A DNA stretch of 64,000 bases from Acarospora socialis (taxonomy: Eukaryota > Ascomycota > Lecanoromycetes > Acarosporales > Acarosporaceae). Below the pieces are notes generated by a model, which did no database searches, had not been told where the DNA came from, and worked only from the letters and a program-made list of their open reading frames with translations. Location of the stretch: NCBI GenBank assembly GCA_025617375.2, contig JAMYGW020000004.1:868001-932000 (forward strand), read 5' to 3'. Below, in pieces: positions 36,767-47,691 of the stretch. The stretch's first letter is position 1. Every line of letters starts with the position of its first letter. The translations under genes and the position numbers were made by a program.

Positions 36767-37584
36767 TTTCGCTTTAGATGAGGAGACGGGAGTGTGAGGG
36801 GAGGGGTGGGGATGGGAAGGTTAGGGACGTAGTTAGGGTTTGGTGTTGGTGGGATTGTTCCCTGTGTTGGGATGGAGCTTGGGTTGATGGTTCGAGAGAG
36901 AGCTAGCGAGCGTGTGGGTGCGCGAGGGTCGCCTGTCTTTTCACCTTCAAACCCCCCGTACTCCGTATCCCCCGCTCGCTCTCTCGCAACCGCAAGGAGC
37001 TCTGGCTCAGCAGTTTTTATCTTGCCTGTATGAGGTAAGTGACTATCCTTAAATCACTTGTTCGTCGTCACGAAGCGAATCGCGATATGCTGCCAAGACA
37101 CTTCGGTATTTATTCACAGGATTTGGTGCAGCGGCACAAAGTACGTTTTGAAACGTGTAGCTAATCACCAGAGGGTTGAGGAATGGACTTGATCATGTCT
37201 CTTTCAGCCGGAGGCGTTCCGATCCATCTTCAAGGATTACGTATTGTGGAGGAGTTATTATCAAGGCTTTCGAGTACGAACAATAACTCTTCAACATGTT
37301 GTAAAATGACAAATTCCCTTACTACTCTCAGAATTGTAGTCTCTTTCTTTCCATATGCAGTCATAGCCAAAGATAACAATGTCGAGTACACTCGCACAAG
37401 CAACCCGCAACTCCACTTGTTATATCCTGAAACTCTTACACGACCCGTACAACTCAAAAATCCCACCGTCCACCTAAAATCCACCGCCGGCCCCTTGCCT
37501 TTTCGCCACAAACACGTCCAGGAGTTGACACTCCTCCTCTCTCCTACTCCCCTAACGCCTCGCCCGGCAGCTTTGCCTTAGTCT
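36767..37584. other. Intergenic, RRP41 promoter to P450 relic
   Basis: The first 250 bp hold the RRP41 promoter, rich in G and T runs. An ORF at 37,183-37,581 has no recognisable content. Confidence 0.5.
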
Positions 37585-38950
37585 ACCTTCTTTCCTACCG
37601 TAGCTCTCATATCAAACAGCCACAAACACCAGCCCAACGCTCAGCATCAGCTCCGTACACACCGGCCTCCGCCCCACACACCTCTACTCCCCAACTCAGC
37701 ACAAAACCACCCCCGCGCCATCCTCAGCCTCTTCGTGCCTTACCCCATCCCCTTCGATCCAGCGCTCCGGACGGAAGCGATGCGGCTGGGGTAAGTATTC
37801 CGCATTACCTGATGATGGACGGCCTACGCCCTTGTGCCGACGGCGACGCTAACCGGGAAATCCTCGCCCACCACGACCAGCCTGTCCCGCAGCACTTTCA
37901 TCGGCAGGTGAGCCGGCGTCGACAGCGAGATCCCCAGCGTCTCGTCGATCACCCCGCGGAGGTATACTGGCTCCGCCAGCGGCGGGCCTCAGCGAACTCC
38001 CTTCATGTCAACGGCGGCCTGGCGGACGTCGTTCGTCAAATTTCTTGTGCACAGCCGGGTACCCGAGCAGCTAGAAGCATAGGAGGCGCGAGCGTGTGCG
38101 CGGAGGTGTCGCCGCCGGCTTTGATCAACGCGGAGGGCCTTGTAGAAGCCGGGGTTGGTGTCGGGGTAGATGGCCCGAAGGAGGTGGTGCAGGGAGTTTT
38201 GGCGCGGTGGGTCATGGGCGAGTGGGGAGAAGGCGTTCGAGCGCGATGCGGACGGCGTTTTGGGCGTTTGTGTAGGCAATGAGGTGGAGTTTGGCGTGGG
38301 CAGTTGGGCTTCGGTGGTGGTAGGGCACGTACGGGATAATGAATGCGGAAGCGCCCATCGCGATTGTGGGAGCCGATTGTGCTCGGCGCTCATGATGGTG
38401 TGAAAACTCTTGCCGAAGGCGAGGTGTCGCAGTTGAGATAGGTAGTCCAGTCGCTCGTGGACTTGGACGATTACCAACCGTCTTTCTCGCTTTTCCGAAC
38501 GCCATCATTGGACCTTCCGGCTGCGTGCACCGCAGGCGAATGTTGCCGTGGATGAAGCTCTTCATCGCTTGCAAAGCACTCTCGGAGAATCCTTCGTCAA
38601 GAAATCGCCGTTACCGGGCGTGTTTGGCTCCATCGGACTCGCTTTGTCCGGAAGGTGCATTGATGGTTTTGTATCAATCGAGTTCTGAACATGCTTTACA
38701 GGTGCCATAAGTACTTTAAAGGGCTGACGCTGTGTTGACTTGTACGGCGTTTTTAGGCAATTCGGACGACTGGGCCTGTGCATGAGATCTCAGCTTTACT
38801 GGGGTAAATGTTGGTATGCGGAGGATGATGTTACTGACCGTAAACCATATGTGCTCACGCTTGTTGGAGATGTCGGTGCCACACTGAGATCTCGCTGAAA
38901 GGAAGGGCCGGAGATCCGTCCCAAGGGGCGGAGGACGAGGTGATATATTT
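37585..38950 (-). pseudogene. Cytochrome P450, heavily decayed full-length relic
   Basis: Read on the minus strand in shifting frames, this segment shows P450 landmarks in the right order and spacing. Near 38,948-38,902 is IYHLVLRPLGRISGP, the usual YxxxxHPLxxxPGP hinge. Near 38,570 is ALQAMKSFIHGNIRLRC. Near 38,430 is LAFGKSFHTIMSAEHN, then ASAFIIPYVPYHHRSPTAH. The I-helix IKAGGDTSAHTLA lies near 38,115. VYLRGVIDETLGIS precedes STPAHLPMKVLRDRLVV near 37,930. PHRFRPERW lies near 37,770 and a stop-interrupted heme loop ending RCVGR near 37,690. Several frameshifts and stops separate these blocks, so it cannot make a protein. About 1.37 kb matches a whole P450. It is more decayed than the relic at 512-1831, and a different P450 type by its I-helix and hinge. 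This reading is by motif recall. Confidence 0.78.
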
Positions 38951-39818
38951 GATAAACCTACGATGACCTTGAACATGTTGTTCGACACCCTGTTATGAGA
39001 CCCATATTCGCTGTGCTTTATCTTGCAGTAAACCATGGACGTGCCTGACGCATAAGAAAGGTAGCTGGTGTCAAGAGGACGAGAGACTGCAGAACCGCAT
39101 CCGATTATTGTCAGGACCAGAGCTGTGTCAGCTATAATTGATGATTGACATATAAATAGGGGGCTCACTCGGAACAAAACTTGTGAACAATTCTGAGAGA
39201 AATGCCTAACGCTCTCAGCCATCAACTACAGACGACCGGAGAGAGTGTGTGCAACAAGTAGCTACAGAATGATAGGCTCAAAGAACGAAAGATGATTATT
39301 GAAAGCTTCGATAAGGTATCTGCAATGAGCCGTTGAGGAGCCCTCCAGTTGCACACTATTGAATCTGGACTTGGAGGCCCTCATACGACAACAATGAAAT
39401 CGAGGGTGGAACCTTTAATCAAATTTGGGGAAATAAATATGATGTTGTGACGTTCCTCATATACATGCTGTTGACACATTGTTTCCTATGTGGAATAGTT
39501 GGTTGGGCTTTGGAAGCCCAAAGTTACCCGCCTTTCCTTTCTCTTACGAGTCCCTAGCATATTCTGCGCTCCACGCATTGCCCCTTGTCCTTCAATCCAT
39601 GATAAGTGGCGATTCTGAGCCTTGCGTGCTGATTCTGATGAGAATCTCCAGCAACTTTTCTCTGACGTTCCCTATCCCCTGGCTTTGACGAATATTTGGG
39701 ATGTTTCGGACGATTTCATGGGCGAGAATGCGCGTTCGGTCATTCTTTGACTCGAGGCTGGCCTTCGTACCGAATGGCGACTGTAAAGTTCAGCTTGTAC
39801 CAATCTCGCCGGCGCCGA
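38951..39818. other. Intergenic between P450 relic and CGI121
   Basis: No supported gene. On the minus strand at about 39,610-39,850 a mostly open frame runs just past the CGI121 stop, but I do not recognise it. Confidence 0.45.
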
Positions 39819-40568
39819 TCATGAGGCGCCCCTTAGCGCAATCATTCCGAGAATTGCTATTTCCAGAGCTTTCGCTTCCGAGTCACCCTCCTCGACCCCA
39901 TCACTGCGCTGCTCTACACTTTGACCCTTGCTCTTCTTGCCCTTGTCGCCAGTGCTGTTCAGCTTATAGATCCTGCGCACCCTAGCCAGATCTACGGTCC
40001 GCTGAAGCTCCTCATCCAGAAACTTTACTGCTCTTCCTTCGATTACCGCAGCCAGATGCTGCCCGACACTCTCATGTGTGATGTTGGGTGTTGTACCGAC
40101 CTTGACCACCAAGAGGTCTTTGGTAGTGTCGCTCACGCCGAACCTGCGAAAGCTCTCTGAAATCTGTAGTCGGTCTCAGCGTTTGTATGCTTGAACAACA
40201 GGCGTGTAACTTCGTACGCACGTTATTGTTTGGACTCAGCGAGAATACAATCTCCGAATGTACATTCCGCGATTTGAGCCGGTCGTTGAGAAGGTCATTT
40301 ACTGCTCGAAACACTGCTGCTAAGGCATGTGTGGTCGAGACAATCTGTGTACATCAGTGTTGGCGACCTTTATTTGGTTGAGCTGATATGGGTCTAGCAG
40401 AAGTTCAAGCCTGCTCACCACACTGGCATCGATAAAGGCGTACTCGAACTCTGACTTGCCGTCAATGAGCTGCTGTCGTAGGTATGAGGCATTCAGTACG
40501 TCCCGGAACAGGGCAATATGAACTGCAAGAGGAGGAGGAAGGTGGGAGAGGTGGAAGGTTTGTAGCAT
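39819..40568 (-). CDS. CGI121: EKC/KEOPS complex subunit CGI121
   Basis: A small regulator of the KEOPS complex (Kae1, Bud32, Pcc1, Cgi121) that makes t6A37 in ANN-decoding tRNAs and also affects telomeres in yeast. Exons 40568-40419, 40344-40222 and 40163-39819 give 205 aa. Junctions restore [19 protein letters not shown] and [18 protein letters not shown]. Start [20 protein letters not shown]; then [65 protein letters not shown] and [11 protein letters not shown], all in family order. The C-terminal tail ([23 protein letters not shown]) is a charged linker followed by a last helix. It is divergent from the Zn2Cys6 gene, 358 bp apart. Confidence 0.92.
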
Positions 40569-40926
40569 TTGCCTGACGGTCTTCGAACCACCGTACACAG
40601 TCTGGAGATATTCTGGTCTCGAGTTGTGAAGGTCTATATTCCGTAGTTGAGGCTCTTACGGCTTCGGTAAATTCCGCGCTTATAAGAAACTCCAACATCT
40701 CGTCATATGACTCTAACCTATAGTATTACATTTTGAAGCGCGGCGAGACATTGGTCTCCCATCTAGGTCGCGCAACCTTTCATATAGCCATCAAGCGCGT
40801 TCGACGAGCTATTTTGTGTATACATCGGTCAAGAGCCTGTTTTCTGCATTTGAAGAGGTGCCTTCGCGGTAACTTCCTTGCCTGGTTCTTGAACGGCAAC
40901 CTCCTCGGCGAGTTCCATCGCCCAAG
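40569..40926. promoter_or_regulatory. Shared divergent promoter, CGI121 / Zn2Cys6 gene
   Basis: The two start codons lie head to head 358 bp apart, so this space must carry both promoters and 5' UTRs. ORFs crossing it do not resemble known proteins. No specific factor site is claimed. Confidence 0.6.
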
Positions 40927-43867
40927 ATGCCCCCTAAACGCCGCGCATCAGGGTCGCCGGCTTCAGGGGCTCCGTCTAGCAGTAAGGCGCCAAAGCACGA
41001 ACATCAAGGGCCAGAAGACTTTTCGAACTCGGTCAAGAAGAAGCTTCAAACATCTACGCGCACTGGACAAGCCTGCGATAGATGCAAGGTGATCGCCAGC
41101 CTCCAAGCCTCCACTACTATAACTAACCCTCGCCCAGGTTCGCAAGATTCGCTGCGATGGCCTCCCTGGTGGATGTTCGCCATGCCTGCAGAACAACACA
41201 GAATGCAAAACTACGGACCGCATCACGGGAAAAGCTACTTCGCGAGGCTATGTTGAGTCCCTCGAACAACGAACTCATGATCAGGAGAACCGCATCAGGG
41301 ACCTCGAAGCTCGCCTTATCTCCATGGGCGTAGACATACAGCCTACCAATGGATATCATGACCTTACGATCGCGCCACTCGTTGAGTGGAACCAGGCTCA
41401 GGCAAATGGCAACCATCAGTCATGGGCGCAGGCGGACCATCGGAACGGAAAGGACAGCAATTTGATACCATATCCGTCGAACGCGGCAGTCTCACGCGCG
41501 ACAGAGACGAACATGTTCCGCCTTCCCGAATTTCGTACGGGCTCCACTGGCGACAATTACCTCGGGGTGTCCTCTGGAAATTCATTCCTTAGCTCTATAA
41601 GGGGCACTGCTCTGAATGTCCTAGGCATGCAGATCGATATTGCGGACTTTACTTCACCTGACATGGATGAGCCGGATCAATCAAGTCTCTATGATCAGCC
41701 GCTTTATAACAAGTCATATCTGAGTTGGGTGCATTCGGCCTTCAATGTCTTTCCCAAGTTCGATAAGGTGGAATTACCCGGGAAACAAGAGGGGCTCACT
41801 TATGCCCAGTGGTACTTTAGGGTCTTGAACCCATATTTTCCTGTGCTGCATAAGCCAAGTTTCATGGCCATGGTAAGTGCTCTTGTCTGAGCTACTTCCA
41901 ACGATGACCATTATCAACTGATCCTGTGTCTCTACCAACTACTAGCTCACGCGAATGTACGATCCCACTTTTGAGCCATCCGCCGCGGAAACTGTCATGG
42001 CCCATATGATGTTTGCCATCATGTTCTTCCAATATGCGGCACGAAATTGGGAGAACGCTAGCCAGCAGTCGGATTTGAACACCCGGTCCAATTTCCACTA
42101 TCACTATTCATTGGGTTTCTTTTCCAAACTCATCGCGAGCCATACACTGCAAGACCTGCAAGCCTTGGCTTTGATATCTGCCCATATGCGCAACTTTCCC
42201 AAACCTGGAGCTAGTTGGATGGTGTCCAATCTCACATTCTCGCTAGCTATCGAGTTGGGCTTGCACCGATCGGCAAAGAGATGGGCTCCAACTACTCCAA
42301 AACCCAACATCCTCGAGATTGAGATGCGCAAGCGTGTGTTCTGGGGCATACTAGCCATCCATGTCACCATCAGCGGAAAACTCGGTAGACCGATGCCCTT
42401 GCGTGTTGAGGACTTTGACGTCGAGATACCCGAGGCTGTAGATGATGATCTTCTCAGCGAAGCAGGCATTGATACCTCAAGGGTGGGCAAGTGCGCTTTC
42501 CGAGTCGGTATAGAAGCATTCAAGGTCGAGCCTTTGTTCATGGAACTATACAATAACGTCTATGCTGTCAAACGCTCGCCTCACAATTACGTACAGGTCG
42601 TTCGCAGCCTGGAGAACAAGATCCAGAAGTGGTGCGATCAATGGCCTGCAGAATTAACCCAAGAGTCTGCTCTGAACGACCAGGAAGGGCGAGTCTTCGC
42701 TCTGTACATCAACATGTGGGCTCTAGAGTTTCGACTGCTGTTGCGTCACCCTTCCCTATCCCTCACGGATTCTCAGGAGTTTAATAGCGAGAATCTGGAC
42801 GTGTGTCTCGAGTGTGCACGGGCTATGCTACATAACGTACGCCAACTACAGAAGTACAAGAGCTTAGATACGACTTGGTACAATGGTGCCGTATATGTAC
42901 TTGCGATCTCTACCATGCTCTTCGGTCAGTGGGAGAGGAGGGACCAGATGACATTTGCAGACTTAGCAAAGTTAAGGGAAGATATGTACGTCTGGCTTGA
43001 TATCATGGGCGATGTAGGAGGCTTAATAGGTCAGCTCAGCAAAAACAGTTCACCCTTAGGTCAGTAATACTAAAATCTTCTATAGGGTCTGGCAAGCGGC
43101 TCCAAACCGCTGTCCGCGTTACTGTCGACAATACACTCGGCTTGTTAACTCGTCATCTGGCTTCGAAGACTGCATCATCTGCTCTTTCCTCAACCAACAA
43201 CACTGGCTCACCAGGCGCATCGCCACAGCAAGGATCGGCGCCAAATGTAGAAGGCTACGGCGAGACACACACCTACTCCAACCCGTACCCTGAGCCCAGT
43301 CATGATGTTAGCGGAGATCTCAATCACGCTTCTAGGAATGGTGCGTATATCTCGCCCGATGACCCGAGCATAAATGGCCACGCAACAGCGCCCTATCCGG
43401 CGGCCACCCAGTACTCGTACCCCGAACCGTCTACTACCAACCTCTCGACCTACCCCTCTAATCACCCAGCCTTCAACTCGAACCCTTACCCCGCAGTCGC
43501 GGCAGAAGCTCTCTCGTCTGCGCCACAAGCTACTCGTCAACAGGCAGCAGCTGTCGCGGCCAACGCGTTCATGTACTCCAACGCTCAACCCAACCCAACA
43601 TACATCACGGCCAACAATGTGTTCGGCGGCAGTCAATCATGGCGGCAATGGACCGGCTCGATCGCAGGCAACCTCGAGCCCCAAGAGTATCTCAACTCCG
43701 CAAGCGCCCTCATGCAGCTCGGCGGACGCGATCAAAACGCGGCGGGTGCGCCGGTCGCGGACATGACGGGTGGCGGGATGAACAATGCCGACGCGAACCC
43801 GATGAGTGGCGGTTCCGGTCAGCCGTGGCCGTTGATGATCTTCGACATTGGACAGGGTGGGTCGTAG
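40927..43867 (+). CDS. Zn2Cys6 transcription factor with long Tyr/Pro/Asn-rich tail
   Basis: A 920-aa GAL4-type regulator. Exons 40927-41088, 41138-41872, 41946-43029 and 43086-43867 total 921 codons. The first intron (49 bp, the shortest here together with one in the BTB gene) interrupts the zinc cluster itself: CDRCK-VRKIRC, then GGCSPCLQNNTEC (spacing x2, x6, x6, x2, x6), residues about 49-77. A coiled segment follows (YVESLEQRTHDQENRIRDLEARL). The fungal TF domain is clear: LGFFSKLIASHTLQDLQALA, AIELGLHRSAKRW, EIEMRKRVFWGILAIH and GKLGRPMPLRVEDFDVEIP. The last 230 residues are rich in Pro, Tyr, Asn and Ser and probably disordered, ending PWPLMIFDIGQGGS. I recognise the class but not the pathway. 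Confidence 0.92.
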
Positions 43868-46224
43868 AGCGTGTTGTTTGCTCCATGATACCACTCGAGG
43901 CGTTTGCGACAGGTTTGTTTCGCCACTGGGATAGGGCCAGGTCTGCTTGAGATTTGCCGCTTGTTCTGCTCCTTTGCCGTGCTTCGAGCCAGCAACAACA
44001 GCACGCTTGCTTCTTGCTCGCTCCACTCTACTTGAATGGTTGGCTAGATTGCCGGTGGTTTCTTCGATACCTTTGCAGTTTGTGGTTAGGGCGCAAGGCG
44101 CTTACGATGGATAAATGGGCTTGTTTCTCTGGTCATCGGAACTCTGTATATTTGCCGACCTCTAATGCTTGCCTATTGCTATACAACATCTTTTGCGAAC
44201 ACGCTCGGCGTAAATATATAGTTCGCTTCTCAATTCAAAGAGCGATTCGAAGCTCTCTTCCCACTTCGATGGCGTATTGTTAAAGTTCTAGGCCGCACTT
44301 GAGTTGTAGGGCTCGCACGGTCCTTGACGAGAAAACGGCCCGTCAGGGCTTTTTGGTACCGAGCATGTGGCAAGTAGTCAGCTACAGACGACAAAGGTAA
44401 CGGGCGAACAATTCGTTGTGGTACGATAGGAGTCGGGGTAGAAAGTGGGAGTAACTCGCGTCAAGGGGTAATCATAGTGCATACAGTAAGCGGCGCTCAG
44501 GGCCATGCAGAGCGGGCTGGGTCGAGGGTGTTTGTTCTGCTAGTGGGTGCTGTCCTCCGTGTACTTTTAGCATCAAAGCGAATGTGTATGGAAAACCCTG
44601 TCGTGATCTCCCTCTTCATGTTCGTGAAATACTTCAGCATGATAGCTAGCTTCTGCTTTCTGAAACCGAGCTTCAATAAACCTGTCATGCTTTGAGAAAG
44701 AGCAGAGGATGCTGAATGGTTACGCGGACTGGACGTTGCGGTATGATTGCAATGAGACAATGGGAACGGACCTGGTGATGGTAGGGGCAAAGCATTGTTG
44801 ATTTATCAGTATTACTTATATGGATAAGTTGCACTCTGTCTACTCTACCCACGTTAAGTTATAGGGAATGTGAGCCTACAGGGATTGTTTGTAGGGCTAG
44901 GCTCACGGTAGGAAACATTGACGCTGTTGTGTATGGAGTCACTAGAGACGGCAATCAGTTTCGATCCTGGCATACGCCTAAAACTATGAAGTTGAAGCAT
45001 ATACCTTACGGGGAGTATATGGCAGCTTAAACCCATGTTGACATGATTTCTGCATAGAAATCTGTGTCGAACACTGTGTTCAATGCAACATATGCTGATG
45101 CTTTAACGCATGTCAAAGTCAATATATTGGTGTCACACTTGTCAGTAAGCACTATCACTAGAACATACCGAGTCATTTCTATTGAGTAATAGCTACGGAA
45201 ATTCGATATTCAGAGTACAGATAAGCGCCATTGAGCCTAGGTGTCTTGGTATAAGCAAAAACCAAAGTCAACTGCGTACTGAGAACACCGTTGAGCCAAC
45301 CATTCGCTATGCAGAGAGAAATGACACAAGCGAGCCAAGAGCATCAAGAAAGAGGTGAAGAGTATACTGAGAGCTAAGCTGAAGCTCAAGGAGTCCAGAA
45401 GTGAGGGGAGTATTTGGTGAGCAATGGGTAGTGGCAGCGACATTTTTCTGTGCCGGCATGTTTCGTTGTTCCTTTGATGAAAATATAGGAAGGATCGTGA
45501 TCGGGTAGAGTTTTCGGATGCGGTTGGCGATGAATATCGTTTCGGTCCAGGATCTCATATCGTTTTGACATTGACATGGTATTGAACCATGTCGATAGGG
45601 ACAATTAGGGACAATAGAATACACATACTGATGATGTTGTGAAGGTAATGGGACCGGGAGAGCTTCAGCAAACCCTGTTCTAAGGCTGCAATGTCTGCAT
45701 GGATGAGTTTGGAGGGTGCTGCAAATATTAAATCTCTTAAGTCATGGGACGATGGGGCCGCCCACAGTCAAACCAAGCGGTTCTGCCTCAACACCACCGC
45801 TGATTTTGGTAGTCATACCAGGGCCCTCACACGAAAGCTCATGCCTAAGCCAACACCTAGACACCTAGATCGCTACACCACATCTTAGAGTCTGAGTGCG
45901 GTGTAGCGATCTAGGTGTCTAGGTGTTGGCTTAGGCATGGGCTTTCGTGTGAGGGCTCTGGTATGACTACCAAAATCAGCGGTGGTGTTGAGGCAGAACC
46001 GCTTGGTTTGACTGTGGGCGGCCCCCCTAAAATGATATGTTGTTAGTGTGATGAGAAATCGATATCAGTGTTGTGTCAATTTCCTAACTCTGAGCTGGGA
46101 GAGGAGTAGAGTACTATAGCGAATATTCAGAAAAAACCCCTTGAATTCCAACTGCAACTCCGCTAGCTAAGTCAACAAGCCCAGTCTCGATTGTTCTCTT
46201 GGCACCACTTTATTGTCCACGTCT
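43868..46224. other. Long intergenic region with foldback hairpin
   Basis: At 2.36 kb this is the longest gene-free stretch in the window. Short ORFs in it are unrecognised. Its one strong feature is the inverted repeat at 45,754-46,025. It separates the Zn2Cys6 3' end from the 3' end of the BAX-inhibitor-family gene. Confidence 0.55.
45754..46025. repeat. Near-perfect 126-bp inverted repeat (foldback element or hairpin locus)
   Basis: The left arm 45,754-45,879 is the reverse complement of the right arm 45,900-46,025. I count two mismatches in 126 positions, and the loop is only 20 nt. The arms start and end with GGGGCCGCCC / GGGCGGCCCC and meet the loop at CGCTACACC / GGTGTAGCG. Each arm carries a small direct repeat (ACACCTAG twice in a row). 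No transposase-like ORF and no convincing target-site duplication are visible in the flanks (left ..GGACGAT, right CCTAAAATG..). The form fits a foldback/MITE-like DNA element. A transcribed copy would be a long hairpin and a natural Dicer substrate; that is inference. Confidence 0.93.
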
Positions 46225-47335
46225 CTATTTCCGGTTGTTTCCCCTCATTCCTAAGATCTGCACCATTCTTATGAAGATGTTGAGAAAGTCCAACTCCAAA
46301 CTGATACTCTCATTCACCGCATCTTTCTTGATCAAGCCCCGTTCGGCTAGTCTCGCGTGGTGGAGGATTTTTTGAACGTCGTAGAGCGTGAAACCCTATT
46401 TCAGCAGTCGTTAGCAGAAAACTATCATGACTCGGCCCTGCCAGCGTACCCCAAAAATACCCAAGCCGCCCCAGAGCCAGAGATTCTCAGTCCACATAAG
46501 AGTCCGCGTAGCGGTCACTGGAAGAACAAGTGGAGCCAAGCCCGATAGGGCTACGACAACCACGCCTGCCAACAAGGGTCCCCCCAAATATAAATATTTT
46601 TCTTGCTTGGCGGTGGCGCCCACGAAAGCGATAGAGCCCATCAGGCCTACAGTATAAAGGCCAGCGCGAGCGAGGAGTGCGGGTTGAAGGAACAGAAGTG
46701 GCGAGAGGACCGCAGCTTGCGCGACGTTGAACCCAGTCCAAAGGGCATACTTCTGGATATAACTACGACAAACAGTCAGCAACAAAGGCAACCAGTGTAG
46801 ATCATGAGTCTTACTTCTCGGGAGCCGTCGCAAACGTCCCATACATGGTCCCAATACTAGCAGCCAAGCTGATACCAATAACCATCCACGGGTTCGTCGC
46901 CATGAGCCTATAGCTCCACCCACTCTGATGCAACGCGCGCGCCGCAACACCGATGATGCCAATGCCCATCCCGGTATGCAGGAAGGTCTCGTTCAGAAAG
47001 CGCCGCTCGAAAGGCGGCATGCCGCCATCTTCGCGCGTCTCGCGGTTGAAGAGCAGGTTGGTGCCCACGAGCGTTGCGCCGACCAGTCCGGCGCCGACTA
47101 TGAGTTTCTGAGTGAGGCTGCCGGTGTCTGGTCGGGAGACCTGGTATGGTTGCTGCATGTAGTTGCGGCGAAAGGCATTTTGGAACGTGGCGCGGGATTT
47201 GGCAAGGGTGGTCAAGGTGGCTTTGGAGTTGGAGGGCGAGCTGTGGAATGCACGGATGGGTGCTGATGATGTGCATTTCGGAATTTGTTTCAGACCGGTT
47301 GAGAGTGCCAACGGACGTCGTAGTACGAATGCCAT
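46225..47335 (-). CDS. Mitochondrial BAX-inhibitor-1 family protein (GHITM/MICS1-like)
   Basis: A 334-aa polytopic inner-mitochondrial-membrane protein by family. Exons 47335-46815, 46762-46450 and 46395-46225 total 335 codons; junctions restore ATAPE-NYIQKYALWTG and LGIFG-GFTLYDVQKILHH. The first 50 residues are a mitochondrial presequence (MAFVLRRPLALS..RAFHSSPSNSK). About seven hydrophobic segments follow, including LIVGAGLVGATLVGTNLLF, ATNPWMVIGISLAASIGTM and FLQPALLARAGLYTVGLMG. The BI-1 signature region GFTLYDVQKILHHARL and the C-terminal block ESISLELDFLNIFIRMVQIL are diagnostic. Animal homologues shape cristae and move Ca2+/H+; the fungal role is not established here. The stop lies 200 bp from the foldback hairpin, whose 3' flank may reach this gene's 3' UTR. 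Confidence 0.92.
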
Positions 47336-47691
47336 GGTGATGATGTGTATGAGGAGACCGATGTGAGGGGGAGAAATAGAGATGACGATGAAGCTCGCTC
47401 TGTTACTGCGACTCCGGCGGGGGGAAGCTTCCAGAAGTGCACATTCTCGCCATCACCCCTTCGACGTCGTTCACATGCTAAACCAAAGGTTATCAGCGAC
47501 TTGTTATTGAATTCATACTCGTACAAGATGTTAGACGCATTTTTACTCCTCTGCCATGCAGTTACAGGCGCGTAAGCTATAAAGTCCTCTATCCTAAAAT
47601 CATACATAGGCCGTAGTCCCATGGTTCGCTTGAAATGCTCTTCCAAAATAGACATAAATGCGCTCTATATATCAAAAAGTCCTCCCAATCA
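47336..47691. other. Intergenic, short tandem spacing
   Basis: Promoter of the BAX-inhibitor-family gene and 3' flank of the cNMP/F-box gene. Nothing else seen. Confidence 0.55.

Noticed and set aside
39610-39850. Open minus frame (..LAHEIVRNIPNIRQSQGIG..) beside the CGI121 stop
   Set aside because: Interrupted by stops and not attributable to any family; CGI121 ends cleanly before it.
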